32,691 nt of DNA from a virus, in the IMG/VR virus record IMGVR_UViG_3300046741_000023, positions 1 through 32,691 of that record; one strand, given 5' to 3'. Below the pieces are notes generated by a model. The model was not told the DNA's origin. It saw nothing but the letters and a program-made list of their open reading frames with translations, and ran no database searches. The translations under genes were made by a program, and so were the position numbers. Shown here piece after piece: positions 16,346 through 22,935 of the stretch. The stretch's first letter is position 1. Each line of letters begins with the position of its first letter.

Positions 16346-16600
16346 CTACGCGGCCGCGCGCACTGCGGCCGCAGCTCGGCGCTTGCGCTTGCGCACACGC
16401 ACCCGGCGCGACTCACACAGCTCGGCAATCGAAACAACACCACGGGTCGCATCGGAGATGCGCTTGGCCACGTCGTAAAACTTGACGCGGCGATCCTGCG
16501 TTACGAGCGCGTGGATCGTTTGGTACGAAACGCCGGAGAGCAGGTGAAGCCGATACATCGCTCCACGGCCACCACGCTGGATCCACACCCGGAGTCTCAT
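16346..16600 (-). CDS. Cro-like HTH regulator, first gene of the leftward block
   Basis: An 84-residue DNA-binding protein. Residues about 15-60 (YRLHLLSGVSYQTIHALVTQ, then FYDVAKRISDATRG) resemble the Cro/YdaS-like helix-turn-helix. The C-terminus is very basic (RRVRVRKRKRRAA). It is divergent from the repressor-like gene with a 76-bp gap, the layout of a phage genetic switch. Its ATG at 16600 has no ribosome binding site; instead a -10 element (TATAGC) ends six bases before it, so its mRNA is probably leaderless. It probably acts as the lytic-side regulator. Confidence 0.7.
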   Translation of the reverse strand: MRLRVWIQRGGRGAMYRLHLLSGVSYQTIHALVTQDRRVKFYDVAKRISDATRGVVSIAELCESRRVRVRKRKRRAAAAVRAAA

Positions 16601-16606
16601 CGGCCG

Positions 16607-16635
16607 GCTATAAAGTGCACTTGATATAAAGTCAA
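16607..16635 (-). promoter_or_regulatory. Leftward (lytic) promoter with operator in the spacer
   Basis: On the minus strand: TTGACT (16630-16635), 17-bp spacer, TATAGC (16607-16612), then six bases and the ATG of the Cro-like gene. The spacer holds the operator core AAGTGCACTT (16613-16622), which abuts the -10. Binding there would block polymerase. The pattern is direct; activity is inferred. Confidence 0.65.
16609..16634. promoter_or_regulatory. Operator site 1 (core AAGTGCACTT)
   Basis: The site reads TATAAAGTGCACTTGATA with a second TATAAAGT half to its right. The ten-base core at 16613-16622 is a perfect palindrome. Related sites occur at 17911-17920, 24365-24374 and 29080-29089. The likely binder is the repressor-like protein encoded 55 bp away. 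Confidence 0.6.
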
Positions 16636-16641
16636 CGGGTA

Positions 16642-16670
16642 TTGACTAATGCTCATCCGTTGCCAGTAGT
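16642..16670 (+). promoter_or_regulatory. Rightward promoter for the repressor-like gene, probably leaderless
   Basis: TTGACT at 16642-16647, a 17-bp spacer and a weak -10 AGTAGT at 16665-16670 are followed by six bases and the GTG start at 16677. The same -35/spacer/-10/start distances occur at the Cro-like promoter on the other strand. The poor -10 suggests low basal activity. Confidence 0.45.
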
Positions 16671-16676
16671 ACCCAA

Positions 16677-17354
16677 GTGAAGCCGCACCACTTGGCCACG
16701 CATCCGGAACCGAACGTCTCCGATCCGCTTGCCGAGCACACCGTCAATCGCCGCATGTGGGCGGCTTACCTTCGCGCTGGTTACAACCGTAATACGTTCG
16801 CACCCGAGCTTGGGATCACCTACCAGGGCTTGCATTTGCTGGACGTAGGCAAGAGCACACCGAAGCTCTCCACGCTTTGCCGCGTCTCCGAGCTCACCGG
16901 CTTTACGCTCGATCAGCTCGTGTACGGCCATCACTCCCCCGGACTACAACGCATGGAAAAGCTTCTAGCCGATGATGATGTGCGCGCGGTGCTCTTTGAG
17001 ATCCGCGCCAGCACCGAACAGATCGAAGCGCTGGCCGAGTACCACCGCAGCGTGGCCGGCTCGCTCCAGCCGCTTACCCGGAGCTTCGTTTCCGCGTTTG
17101 TGGAGCGCTACGCGCTCGCGCGAAGCGAAGGCTCCGATCATCCGGTGGCCATCCAAGAAGCCAAGGCATCGGCCGTCAACGCTCGCGAGAATGCCGCAGC
17201 GGCCGCGCTCCGGCGTAACGCGCCGCCGACGGATGTGGAGCTCGAAGCCGTCGGCAAAGCGCTCAAAGCCGGCACGCTGATCGTAGCGCCCACCGCCAAG
17301 ATGAAGCGGCCGCGCCGCCGCACCCCGCGGCCGTCCAGCAATCAACGGCGGTAG
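16677..17354 (+). CDS. CI-like HTH repressor without a peptidase domain
   Basis: A 225-residue predicted repressor. The N-terminal HTH covers about residues 28-82 (FAPELGITYQGLHLLDVGKS, LCRVSELTGFTLDQLVYG), an XRE-like pattern. Residues about 90-200 are helical (MEKLLADDDVRAVLFEIRAS) and the C-terminus is basic (KMKRPRRRTPRP). I see no LexA/CI-type S24 peptidase motif, so RecA-stimulated self-cleavage is not expected. The GTG at 16677 lacks a ribosome binding site and lies six bases after a weak -10. It is divergent from the Cro-like gene and overlaps the convergent 17342-17719 gene by 13 bp. It is the best candidate for binder of the AAGTGCACTT operators. Confidence 0.75.
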   Translation: MKPHHLATHPEPNVSDPLAEHTVNRRMWAAYLRAGYNRNTFAPELGITYQGLHLLDVGKSTPKLSTLCRVSELTGFTLDQLVYGHHSPGLQRMEKLLADDDVRAVLFEIRASTEQIEALAEYHRSVAGSLQPLTRSFVSAFVERYALARSEGSDHPVAIQEAKASAVNARENAAAAALRRNAPPTDVELEAVGKALKAGTLIVAPTAKMKRPRRRTPRPSSNQRR

Positions 17355-17719
17355 TGCGCTGCGGCGTTTCTCTCGGCCGCTTCGAGCGCATCGGCTACGC
17401 ATACGGGCTTGAGTCTTATGGCCGGCTCCACGTCGCACAGCTCTTCGGCCAGCTCCGACGGAGAGATCTCGGCGGTGAGCCGCATCCGGTGGAGAATCCA
17501 CGCGCATGCGCCACGCGCCCACGCGCGCAGCTGATCCGCGCGCGGCGCTAGCTCGGCGTAGGTAAGCCGCTGGCCACATAGGCCAAGCCGGCCCGAGCTC
17601 ACACCCACGAGATCCAGCTCGAAGGTACGCACGAGCGCGCCGGGTGGGACGCGCTCGCCCGGCTCCCACCCATACAGCGCGCGGATTACAGCAGCGAGGT
17701 TTGCGGCAGTGACGGCCAT
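17342..17719 (-). CDS. Hypothetical protein convergent to the repressor gene
   Basis: A 125-residue, mostly helical protein (MAVTAANLAAVIRALYGWEPG, LRAWARGACAWILHRM, ALEAAERNAAAHYRR) of no family I recognise. It overlaps the repressor gene tail to tail by 13 bp, so it could affect repressor mRNA. No clear ribosome binding site precedes the ATG at 17719. It may be a lysogeny-linked accessory gene. Confidence 0.5.
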   Translation of the reverse strand: MAVTAANLAAVIRALYGWEPGERVPPGALVRTFELDLVGVSSGRLGLCGQRLTYAELAPRADQLRAWARGACAWILHRMRLTAEISPSELAEELCDVEPAIRLKPVCVADALEAAERNAAAHYRR

Positions 17720-17897
17720 CCCGGCGGTGTCTCACCACTCGCCCCCGGTGAACATGACCAATTCCCACAAGCCCACGATCGCCCCCCGGCGGTGTCGCTT
17801 TATTGTGGGAGCGGCAACGCCACGATCACACCTGACACACACCCCGATCGGGAGTGATCGCACAATTCAAAAAAAATCAACCTCGGAGGATTATCTG
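17720..17897. other. Intergenic region with inverted repeats
   Basis: This region separates the 17342-17719 gene from the recombination-operon promoter. It contains CGATCAC (17823-17829) and GTGATCG (17854-17860) as an inverted pair around the palindrome CCCGATCGGG (17843-17852), and a poly-A tract at 17870-17877. CCGGCGGTGTC occurs twice, near 17721 and 17789. GGAGG near 17886 looks like a ribosome binding site, but no start codon with an open frame follows at a usual distance. A minus-strand promoter for 17342-17719 should be here, but I cannot fix it. Confidence 0.4.
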
Positions 17898-17926
17898 TAG
17901 ACTTTATATAAAGTGCGCTTTATAAG
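17898..17926 (+). promoter_or_regulatory. Recombination-operon promoter with operator site 2
   Basis: TAGACT (17898-17903), a 17-bp spacer and TATAAG (17921-17926) precede the GTG at 17934 by seven bases. The spacer ends with AAGTGCGCTT (17911-17920), one base from the palindromic core, exactly abutting the -10 as in the Cro-like promoter. ACTTTATATAAAGT at 17901-17914 is a perfect palindrome. The promoter probably gives a leaderless mRNA and is repressed by the same protein as site 1. Confidence 0.65.
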
Positions 17927-17933
17927 CCCACGT

Positions 17934-18884
17934 GTGTCCATTCGAGTCCTTACGAACAGTGAAGCGAAGGCGCACCGCCGCTGTAGCCGCGAGCACCACA
18001 ACGCCTATGAGCTCGGCTTCCGGAGCGCTGGCGAAGATGCGGCCGCGCTCCGCTTCGGCACGCTGATCCACCGCGCGCTCGAAGCGTGGTGGAGAGCCCC
18101 GCGTGGGCTTGGCATTGCCGGCACGCTGCGGCTCTCCCACGCGCTCGCGACGCTGCCGCCGGACACCGACGCCTTCGATCGCGCGCGCGCCGTGGAGATG
18201 CTGCGCGGCTACGATCTTCGGTGGTGCGATGAGCCGCTGGAAACGATCGGCGTGGAGCTCGAATTCCGCGCGCCGCTGATCAACCCGGCCACCGGCCACG
18301 AGAGCCGCACCTTCGTGCTCGGCGGCAAGATCGATGCACTGGCGCTCCACCGATACGAAAACCGCATTTACATCGTGGAGCACAAAACGAGCTCCGACGA
18401 TCTCTCCCCCGGCTCCGACTACTGGCAAGTGCTCCAAGTGGATACGCAAGTCTCCACCTACTATGCCGGCGCGCGCGCTCTCGGCTTCGAGCCGGCCGGT
18501 GTGATCTACGATGTGCTGGGCAAGCCGAAGCAACGGCCGTTGCAAGCGAACAAGAGCCGCGATCAGCCGGAGAGCGCCGCCGACTACCAAGCGCGCATCC
18601 GTGAAGCCATCGCCAGCAACCCCGATCGTTACTATGTGCGCGGCACCGTGGTGCGTCTCGAGAGCGAAGAGCTAGACGCGCAGTGGGACACGTGGCAAGT
18701 GGCGCGCCTGATCCGCGAGAGCGAGCTGGCGAAGCGCTGGCCGCGCAACCCGGAGAGCTGCCGCCGCTTCGGCCGCATGTGCTCTTACTTCCCGGTGTGC
18801 TCCGGTACCGCGAGCCTAGAAGATCCCGCGCGCTATCGCCGCGCGCTGAACGTTCACGAAGAGCTTACGCCGGGGTGGCCATGA
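17934..18884 (+). CDS. Cas4/RecB-like PD-(D/E)XK nuclease with a likely Fe-S cluster
   Basis: A recombination exonuclease-like protein of 316 residues. The PD-(D/E)XK core shows D134 in GGKIDALALH and E149/K151 in YIVEHKTSS, followed by QVSTYYAGARALG. Four cysteines, C17 near the N-terminus and C276, C283, C289 near the C-terminus (CRRFGRMCSYFPVC), are spaced as in nucleases with an iron-sulfur cluster. It heads the plus-strand operon with an SSB and a Sak4-like ATPase, so it probably processes DNA ends for recombination. The start is a GTG at 17934; the upstream open frame overlaps the promoter. There is no ribosome binding site, which suggests leaderless translation. Confidence 0.85.
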   Translation: MSIRVLTNSEAKAHRRCSREHHNAYELGFRSAGEDAAALRFGTLIHRALEAWWRAPRGLGIAGTLRLSHALATLPPDTDAFDRARAVEMLRGYDLRWCDEPLETIGVELEFRAPLINPATGHESRTFVLGGKIDALALHRYENRIYIVEHKTSSDDLSPGSDYWQVLQVDTQVSTYYAGARALGFEPAGVIYDVLGKPKQRPLQANKSRDQPESAADYQARIREAIASNPDRYYVRGTVVRLESEELDAQWDTWQVARLIRESELAKRWPRNPESCRRFGRMCSYFPVCSGTASLEDPARYRRALNVHEELTPGWP

Positions 18885-19213
18885 AAGCCGCCAAGAAAGC
18901 ACGCTTCACCGCGCGCGAAGAGTACACGGCCACAACGCGCAAGCTGGCCGAAGTCCAGTCCACGCTGCGCGTTACGCTTAGCCGACAAGTGCGGGAGCTT
19001 GCCAAGCTCCAAGCGATACTCAACCGAGTGTTAGCCCTAGATACGGCGCAAGCGGATACCCTAAAGCAAAGCGCTTTTTACCGTGATGTGTTGACGTGGT
19101 TTACGTGGTGGGCGGCCAGTGAGTCCGACACCGATTACGAGAAGCTTACGCTTGCGAGAGATGCCGCCCACCGGCGCATCATGGCAACGCTTGGACTCCC
19201 GGTGCCGCCATGA
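18881..19213 (+). CDS. Small helical/coiled-coil protein
   Basis: A 110-residue protein with a basic N-terminus (MKAAKKARFTAREEY) and a long helix (TRKLAEVQSTLRVTL, VRELAKLQAILNRVL), followed by a Trp-rich segment (DVLTWFTWWAASES). It is probably soluble. It overlaps the nuclease gene and the winged-helix gene by ATGA, so it is translated with the recombination genes. I do not recognise it. Confidence 0.65.
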   Translation: MKAAKKARFTAREEYTATTRKLAEVQSTLRVTLSRQVRELAKLQAILNRVLALDTAQADTLKQSAFYRDVLTWFTWWAASESDTDYEKLTLARDAAHRRIMATLGLPVPP

Positions 19214-19518
19214 AATCGGATCGCCGCCAACTGGAGCTCCCCTATCAAGCGCACTCGCCCACGAGCGCGGCCGCGGCCGAAGCCGCAGCGCCCACCGCCC
19301 CGACCGATCGCGCGCGCATCTTGGACTTACTCCAGCGCGCCGCCCCCGACGGCTTCACGGATGAACAGATCGCACGCATGCTCCGACTCAACCCGAGCAC
19401 CGCGCGCCCCCGCCGCATCGAACTAACGGACGCGCATCTCGTACATAACTCCGGCCGTACTCACCTCACCCGCGCCAAGCGGCGCGCGGTGGTGTGGGTG
19501 GCCGCAAAGAAGGGGTGA
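19210..19518 (+). CDS. Winged-helix DNA-binding protein
   Basis: A 102-residue protein. After a disordered Ala-rich part (about 10-35) comes a compact winged helix: ARILDLLQRAAPDGFTDEQI, then LRLNPSTARPRRIELTDAHL and the wing VHNSGRTHLTRAKRRAVVWVA. This MarR-like pattern is common in small phage proteins with an unassigned role. It overlaps its upstream neighbour by ATGA and is followed four bases later by the 349-residue protein. Confidence 0.7.
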   Translation: MKSDRRQLELPYQAHSPTSAAAAEAAAPTAPTDRARILDLLQRAAPDGFTDEQIARMLRLNPSTARPRRIELTDAHLVHNSGRTHLTRAKRRAVVWVAAKKG

Positions 19519-19522
19519 TCCG

Positions 19523-20572
19523 ATGCCAGACACTTTCGCAGATCCTAGCGTGATCGAATTGCGGCTCGGTGCGCAAGAGATCATGGAGCGTGTTGACGAC
19601 ATGCTCTCGTGGGAAGCCATCGCGAGTCAGGCGGAGTTGCGTTACGAATGGAGCCATTTTATGCGCGCGGTCCCGCTCGTTTCCGTAGGTGCCGACCACT
19701 GGGGCGTATTGACTCCAACCAGCATCGAAGCGAACGAACAAGAGATCGAAGATGAAGCGACACGCAAAGAGCTGAACGCTGGCGCTTCAATGTATTACGA
19801 AGAGGCGTTGCCGGAGTTTCTTGAGACTACGTTCAGGCATAAGACTGTGCGCTATGCACAGCTCATTGAATGCGATAGGTCGAAAGAGTGCGCCGCCGGG
19901 GCAGGCACCGATCATCCGACCCTAAAAGGCGATGATGTGTCAGATCTCGAATCAACGGACGGCTGCGCGTGGCTCGGGGCAACCTATCACCTTGAATCGA
20001 TCGGTGAGGTTGGCAGTAAGTCTGCGAAGGCGTATCAGCGAGTGTGCCGCTTGCCGCAGACTGCACGGGTTTTCCTCCATCAGCATGTATTTGCTTTTGC
20101 CGACGGCCGCGCCACGAGCAACGTAACCGGCTTCGGATATTGGAATCGACGCTTTTTTGAGCTCGGCAAAAATCATGAGCGGCTTGCGAAGAAAATGGAC
20201 GGGAACAGGTTTTTCCACCCATCACTGATACAGCTTGCATCCGGCATCGCGGAATGCGTCGATCGCGCCGAAGTGTGGGGCGTCGAGCTTAGTCTCGGCG
20301 GACCACAGCGCACTGGCGTCGAGCTGCGCACCGATGCAATCGGCGCGCGCGCATTCGTGAAGCTGCTACGCACCGCGGAGACAGCAAGCGCGCGCCGCAA
20401 GTCAGTAGTCCACTGGGTGAATGAGCACATGCGCAGGCGGCGCGCAAGCGACGCAAGCGCCGAGATCTTCGTGCGCGGCCATTTGCGAGGCATGCAGAGT
20501 GTTCCGTGTGGCCGCTACCACGCCCGCATTTGGCCAGCGCAGAATCTTGTCGACAAGGCAGCGAAATCATGA
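19523..20572 (+). CDS. Hypothetical 349-residue phage protein, compositionally distinct
   Basis: A soluble, acidic protein of unknown function. The middle part has Cys and His residues (IECDRSKECAAG, DGCAWLGATYH), and the end contains HWVNEHMRRRRASDASAEIF with VRGHLRG, a pattern I have seen in small phage proteins that end VRxHLRG...I..P. It breaks the ATGA chain (four-base gap before it, own ribosome binding site near 19512, GGGGTGAT), and its base and codon use are less GC-biased than its neighbours. This suggests a more recent arrival in the operon. Its stop overlaps the next start by ATGA. Confidence 0.7.
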   Translation: MPDTFADPSVIELRLGAQEIMERVDDMLSWEAIASQAELRYEWSHFMRAVPLVSVGADHWGVLTPTSIEANEQEIEDEATRKELNAGASMYYEEALPEFLETTFRHKTVRYAQLIECDRSKECAAGAGTDHPTLKGDDVSDLESTDGCAWLGATYHLESIGEVGSKSAKAYQRVCRLPQTARVFLHQHVFAFADGRATSNVTGFGYWNRRFFELGKNHERLAKKMDGNRFFHPSLIQLASGIAECVDRAEVWGVELSLGGPQRTGVELRTDAIGARAFVKLLRTAETASARRKSVVHWVNEHMRRRRASDASAEIFVRGHLRGMQSVPCGRYHARIWPAQNLVDKAAKS

Positions 20573-21561
20573 ACGAACAAATCATCGCTACTGTCATCTC
20601 GAATGAGCCGGCCGCCGGCCGGATGTTGCTTGCTAACATCATCACCGGCCCCGTGCACAAGCCGCTGCGCGCGCTCGTGTATGGCGTGGATGGCATCGGC
20701 AAGTCTACGCTGGCCGCATCCGCCGAAGCCCCGATCTTCATCGGTGCCGAAGACGGTACGGCCACGCTCTCGGTGGCGCGCTTCCCGGAGCCGTCCAGCT
20801 GGCGTCAAGTGCTGGATGCGATCCGCGAGCTCACCAACGCCTCGCACGAGTACAAAACGCTCGTGATCGATACGCTCGATTGGTTGGAGCCACTGTGCTG
20901 GAGCCACGTGGTGGGGACCGGCCGGCGCAATCGAGACGGTACGCTGATCGAAACCATCGAAGACATACCTTACGGCCGCGGCTACTCGGCCGCGCTGGAT
21001 GAGTGGCGGCTCTTGTGCTCGCTCTTGGATACGCTTCGAGCGCGCCGGAGCATGCAAATACTCTTGATCGCGCATGCCTGGATCAAGACCTTCCGCAATC
21101 CCGAAGGGGACGATTTCGATCGCTTCGAGATCAAGCTTCACGCCAAAGCGCAAGGCTTGCTCCGTGAGTGGTGTGATGCGGTGCTCTTCGCCATGCATGA
21201 GACGTTCACGCATAAGAGCGGGAAGGGTACCGAAGCGCGCGCGAAGGGGATCAGCACCGGAGCACGGATCCTCCGCACCCAACGCACCGCCGCCTACGAT
21301 GCCAAAAATCGCTACAACCTCCCGGACTCGCTGCCGCTCGATTGGCAGTCTCTCACGGATGCCATAGCCGACGGCCAGCCGGCCACCCCCGCGGCTCTCG
21401 AGACGAGGATCGCGGCCATGCTGGCCGGCGCGGATCCCGATCTCGTGGAGCGCGTACGGCGCGCGGTACTCGCCGCGGCCGGCAACGCGATCACACTTGC
21501 ACGCATCGAAAACAAACTGTCCGCACAGCTCTCGATTCAAGGAAAGGAAAACCAGACATGA
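20569..21561 (+). CDS. RecA-like AAA ATPase, Sak4/AAA_24 type
   Basis: A predicted single-strand annealing or recombination ATPase of 330 residues. The Walker A is GVDGIGKST at 39-47, the Walker B LVIDT at 98-102, and LLIAHAWIKTF resembles sensor-like sequence. This short RecA-like core with a helical C-terminal part matches the phage AAA_24 (Sak4) proteins, which work with a phage SSB. The SSB-like gene follows at once with an ATGA overlap, and the RecB/Cas4-like nuclease lies upstream; the three genes form a recombination set. Confidence 0.85.
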   Translation: MNEQIIATVISNEPAAGRMLLANIITGPVHKPLRALVYGVDGIGKSTLAASAEAPIFIGAEDGTATLSVARFPEPSSWRQVLDAIRELTNASHEYKTLVIDTLDWLEPLCWSHVVGTGRRNRDGTLIETIEDIPYGRGYSAALDEWRLLCSLLDTLRARRSMQILLIAHAWIKTFRNPEGDDFDRFEIKLHAKAQGLLREWCDAVLFAMHETFTHKSGKGTEARAKGISTGARILRTQRTAAYDAKNRYNLPDSLPLDWQSLTDAIADGQPATPAALETRIAAMLAGADPDLVERVRRAVLAAAGNAITLARIENKLSAQLSIQGKENQT

Positions 21562-22094
21562 TCCCCGAAGGCAGCTGGAAAGCAAAAGGCGGCGCGTGGG
21601 CGATTGGCACCGCCTCCACCGGTACCGATCAAGTAGGCGTAGAAATCATCTTCCTAGAAGGTCCGGCCAAAGATGAGCGCCGCACTTGGTACGGGTATTT
21701 CACGGATGCCGCCTTCGAGCGTACGATCGAAAGCTTGCGCTTGCTCGGCTGGAAAGGCTCCGATCTCAGTGACCTAACAGGCATCGGCACCACCGAAGTC
21801 TACGCGGTGGTCGCCCACGAGCAAGATCAGCACGGAGAGATCCGCGAGCGCGTGGCGTGGATCAATGATCTCGGCGGAGTGGCGATGAGCAATCGCATGG
21901 ATGAAGGCTCCGCCAAAGCTTTCGCCGCGCGCATGCGCGGGAAGATCCTCGCGCTGGATGCCGCCGGTGGTCGCAAGCCCGGAGCCCCGGCCATGCGTCA
22001 AGCTTCGCTACCGTCTCGAGAGCCGCCGCCCACCGGAGCCGGTGGCGCGAGCCACGTCATGCCGCCCCCCGAAGACGATAACACCCCGTTTTGA
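21558..22094 (+). CDS. SSB-like single-stranded DNA-binding protein
   Basis: A 178-residue protein. Residues about 1-120 are beta-rich (WAIGTASTGTDQVGVEIIFL, TWYGYFTDAAF, YAVVAHEQD), consistent with an OB-like or DUF669-type ssDNA-binding domain. After a Pro/Gly-rich linker the protein ends in DDNTPF, matching the acidic, Phe-ended tip through which SSBs contact partners. The ATG at 21558 overlaps the Sak4-like stop; GGAAAGGAAA lies upstream. It probably supports annealing by the neighbouring ATPase. Confidence 0.78.
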   Translation: MIPEGSWKAKGGAWAIGTASTGTDQVGVEIIFLEGPAKDERRTWYGYFTDAAFERTIESLRLLGWKGSDLSDLTGIGTTEVYAVVAHEQDQHGEIRERVAWINDLGGVAMSNRMDEGSAKAFAARMRGKILALDAAGGRKPGAPAMRQASLPSREPPPTGAGGASHVMPPPEDDNTPF

Positions 22095-22103
22095 GCCGCC
22101 GCC

Positions 22104-22358
22104 ATGCCGACGATCAAGACCTACCACGTGTGGGACAGTACCGACGGACCGGACGGCGGCGCGCTCGTGGAAGCCACCACGATCGAAGCCGCCGCCGAAA
22201 ACTACGCCGAAGCCGACATGGATCGAATCGATGCCGGCGTGTACAGCTCGGCATCCGGCCACCCGCTCCGAGTGCGCGATCCCGACGGGGATGTGTGGGA
22301 GGTATGCGTGTCTCTCGATTGGCTCCCACACTTCAATGGCAAGCGTGTGCGCGTATGA
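22104..22358 (+). CDS. Small acidic hypothetical protein
   Basis: An 84-residue protein: YHVWDSTDGPDGGALVEATT, a helix with AAAENYAEADMDRID, and WEVCVSLDWLPHFNG near the end. This resembles small phage proteins with a strand-helix-strand plan and no known function. It starts nine bases after the SSB-like gene and overlaps the next gene by ATGA. Confidence 0.6.
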   Translation: MPTIKTYHVWDSTDGPDGGALVEATTIEAAAENYAEADMDRIDAGVYSSASGHPLRVRDPDGDVWEVCVSLDWLPHFNGKRVRV

Positions 22359-22558
22359 ATTCGCACGTGATCGACCGACTGATCAGCATACGCATACCTA
22401 ACCTGCAGCTCTTGGCGGCGGCCGCGTACGCGCGCGCTCGCTCCGAGTACATGGGCGGCCGCTTCGAGCGCGCCGCCTTCGATCAAGCCGTGGCCGCGTG
22501 GGCGGCTCGGGAAGCGCGCCGAGCCGTGGAGGGTAGCAATGCCGCGCTCGAAGCGTAA
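22355..22558 (+). CDS. Small helical hypothetical protein
   Basis: A 67-residue, almost fully helical protein (LISIRIPNLQLLAAAAYARA, AFDQAVAAWAAREARRA). It overlaps the 84-residue protein by ATGA and the excisionase-like gene by 20 bp. I do not recognise it. Confidence 0.55.
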   Translation: MNSHVIDRLISIRIPNLQLLAAAAYARARSEYMGGRFERAAFDQAVAAWAAREARRAVEGSNAALEA

Positions 22559-22772
22559 ACGGCCGACTCCGGCCCCGACCGGCCCCCCGCCGGAGCGCTT
22601 GCTTTCGCTGCCGGAAGTGGCCGCGCGGCTCGGCGTGAGCACAAACACGATCCGGCGGATGCGCTCGCGCGGTGAGATCCGCGTGATTCGCATCGGCAAC
22701 GCAAAGGGCTTACTGCGCGTGGCCGAGTCCGAGCTCCAGCGGCTCATGACCGAAGGCACCCCGGCCGCGTGA
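22539..22772 (+). CDS. Excisionase-like MerR/HTH protein
   Basis: A 77-residue protein with the MerR/excisionase helix-turn-helix: LSLPEVAARLGVSTNTIRRM, then IRVIRIGNAKGLLRVAESEL. The ATG at 22539 has GGAGGGT about 7 bases upstream. It is the last gene of the recombination operon, faces the integrase gene, and is followed by a strong terminator. It probably directs excision together with the integrase. Confidence 0.75.
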   Translation: MPRSKRKRPTPAPTGPPPERLLSLPEVAARLGVSTNTIRRMRSRGEIRVIRIGNAKGLLRVAESELQRLMTEGTPAA

Positions 22773-22788
22773 AGCCCCACAAACGAAG

Positions 22789-22824
22789 ACGGCCGCCCCA
22801 CACCGGGGCGGCCGTTTTGTTTTT
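22789..22824 (+). terminator. Rho-independent terminator of the recombination operon
   Basis: An 11-bp stem ACGGCCGCCCC / GGGGCGGCCGT with a five-base loop is followed by TTTTGTTTTT. Its stem shares ACGGCCGCC/GGCGGCCGT with the terminators of the small-gene array at 26351-28356. Confidence 0.9.
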
Positions 22825-22915
22825 GGCGGCAGTGTCGGGAGTGCGCCGGTGGCGCGCACACCCTGACACGCTGCGGAGCCGATCTACGGAGCCGCGTACT
22901 CCCGACACCGCCGCC
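22825..22915. repeat. Long inverted repeat between excisionase and integrase genes
   Basis: The 18-base arms GGCGGCAGTGTCGGGAGT (22825-22842) and ACTCCCGACACCGCCGCC (22898-22915) are complementary except for one base. They enclose 55 bp that contain GCGCC/GGCGC (22843-22855) and two copies of CGGAGCC. It may be a bidirectional terminator, a structured RNA or a protein-binding site for the convergent genes. Confidence 0.65.
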
Positions 22916-22935
22916 CCCTACATACCACGCGCCGC

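Noticed and set aside
17881-17934. GGAGG near 17886 as the ribosome binding site of the nuclease gene
   Set aside because: It lies over 40 bases before the GTG start and upstream of the -35; no start codon with an open frame is at a usual distance.
20515-21585. Minus-strand open frame of 356 codons opposite the Sak4-like gene
   Set aside because: The plus strand carries Walker motifs and coupled starts; the antisense frame has no recognisable pattern.
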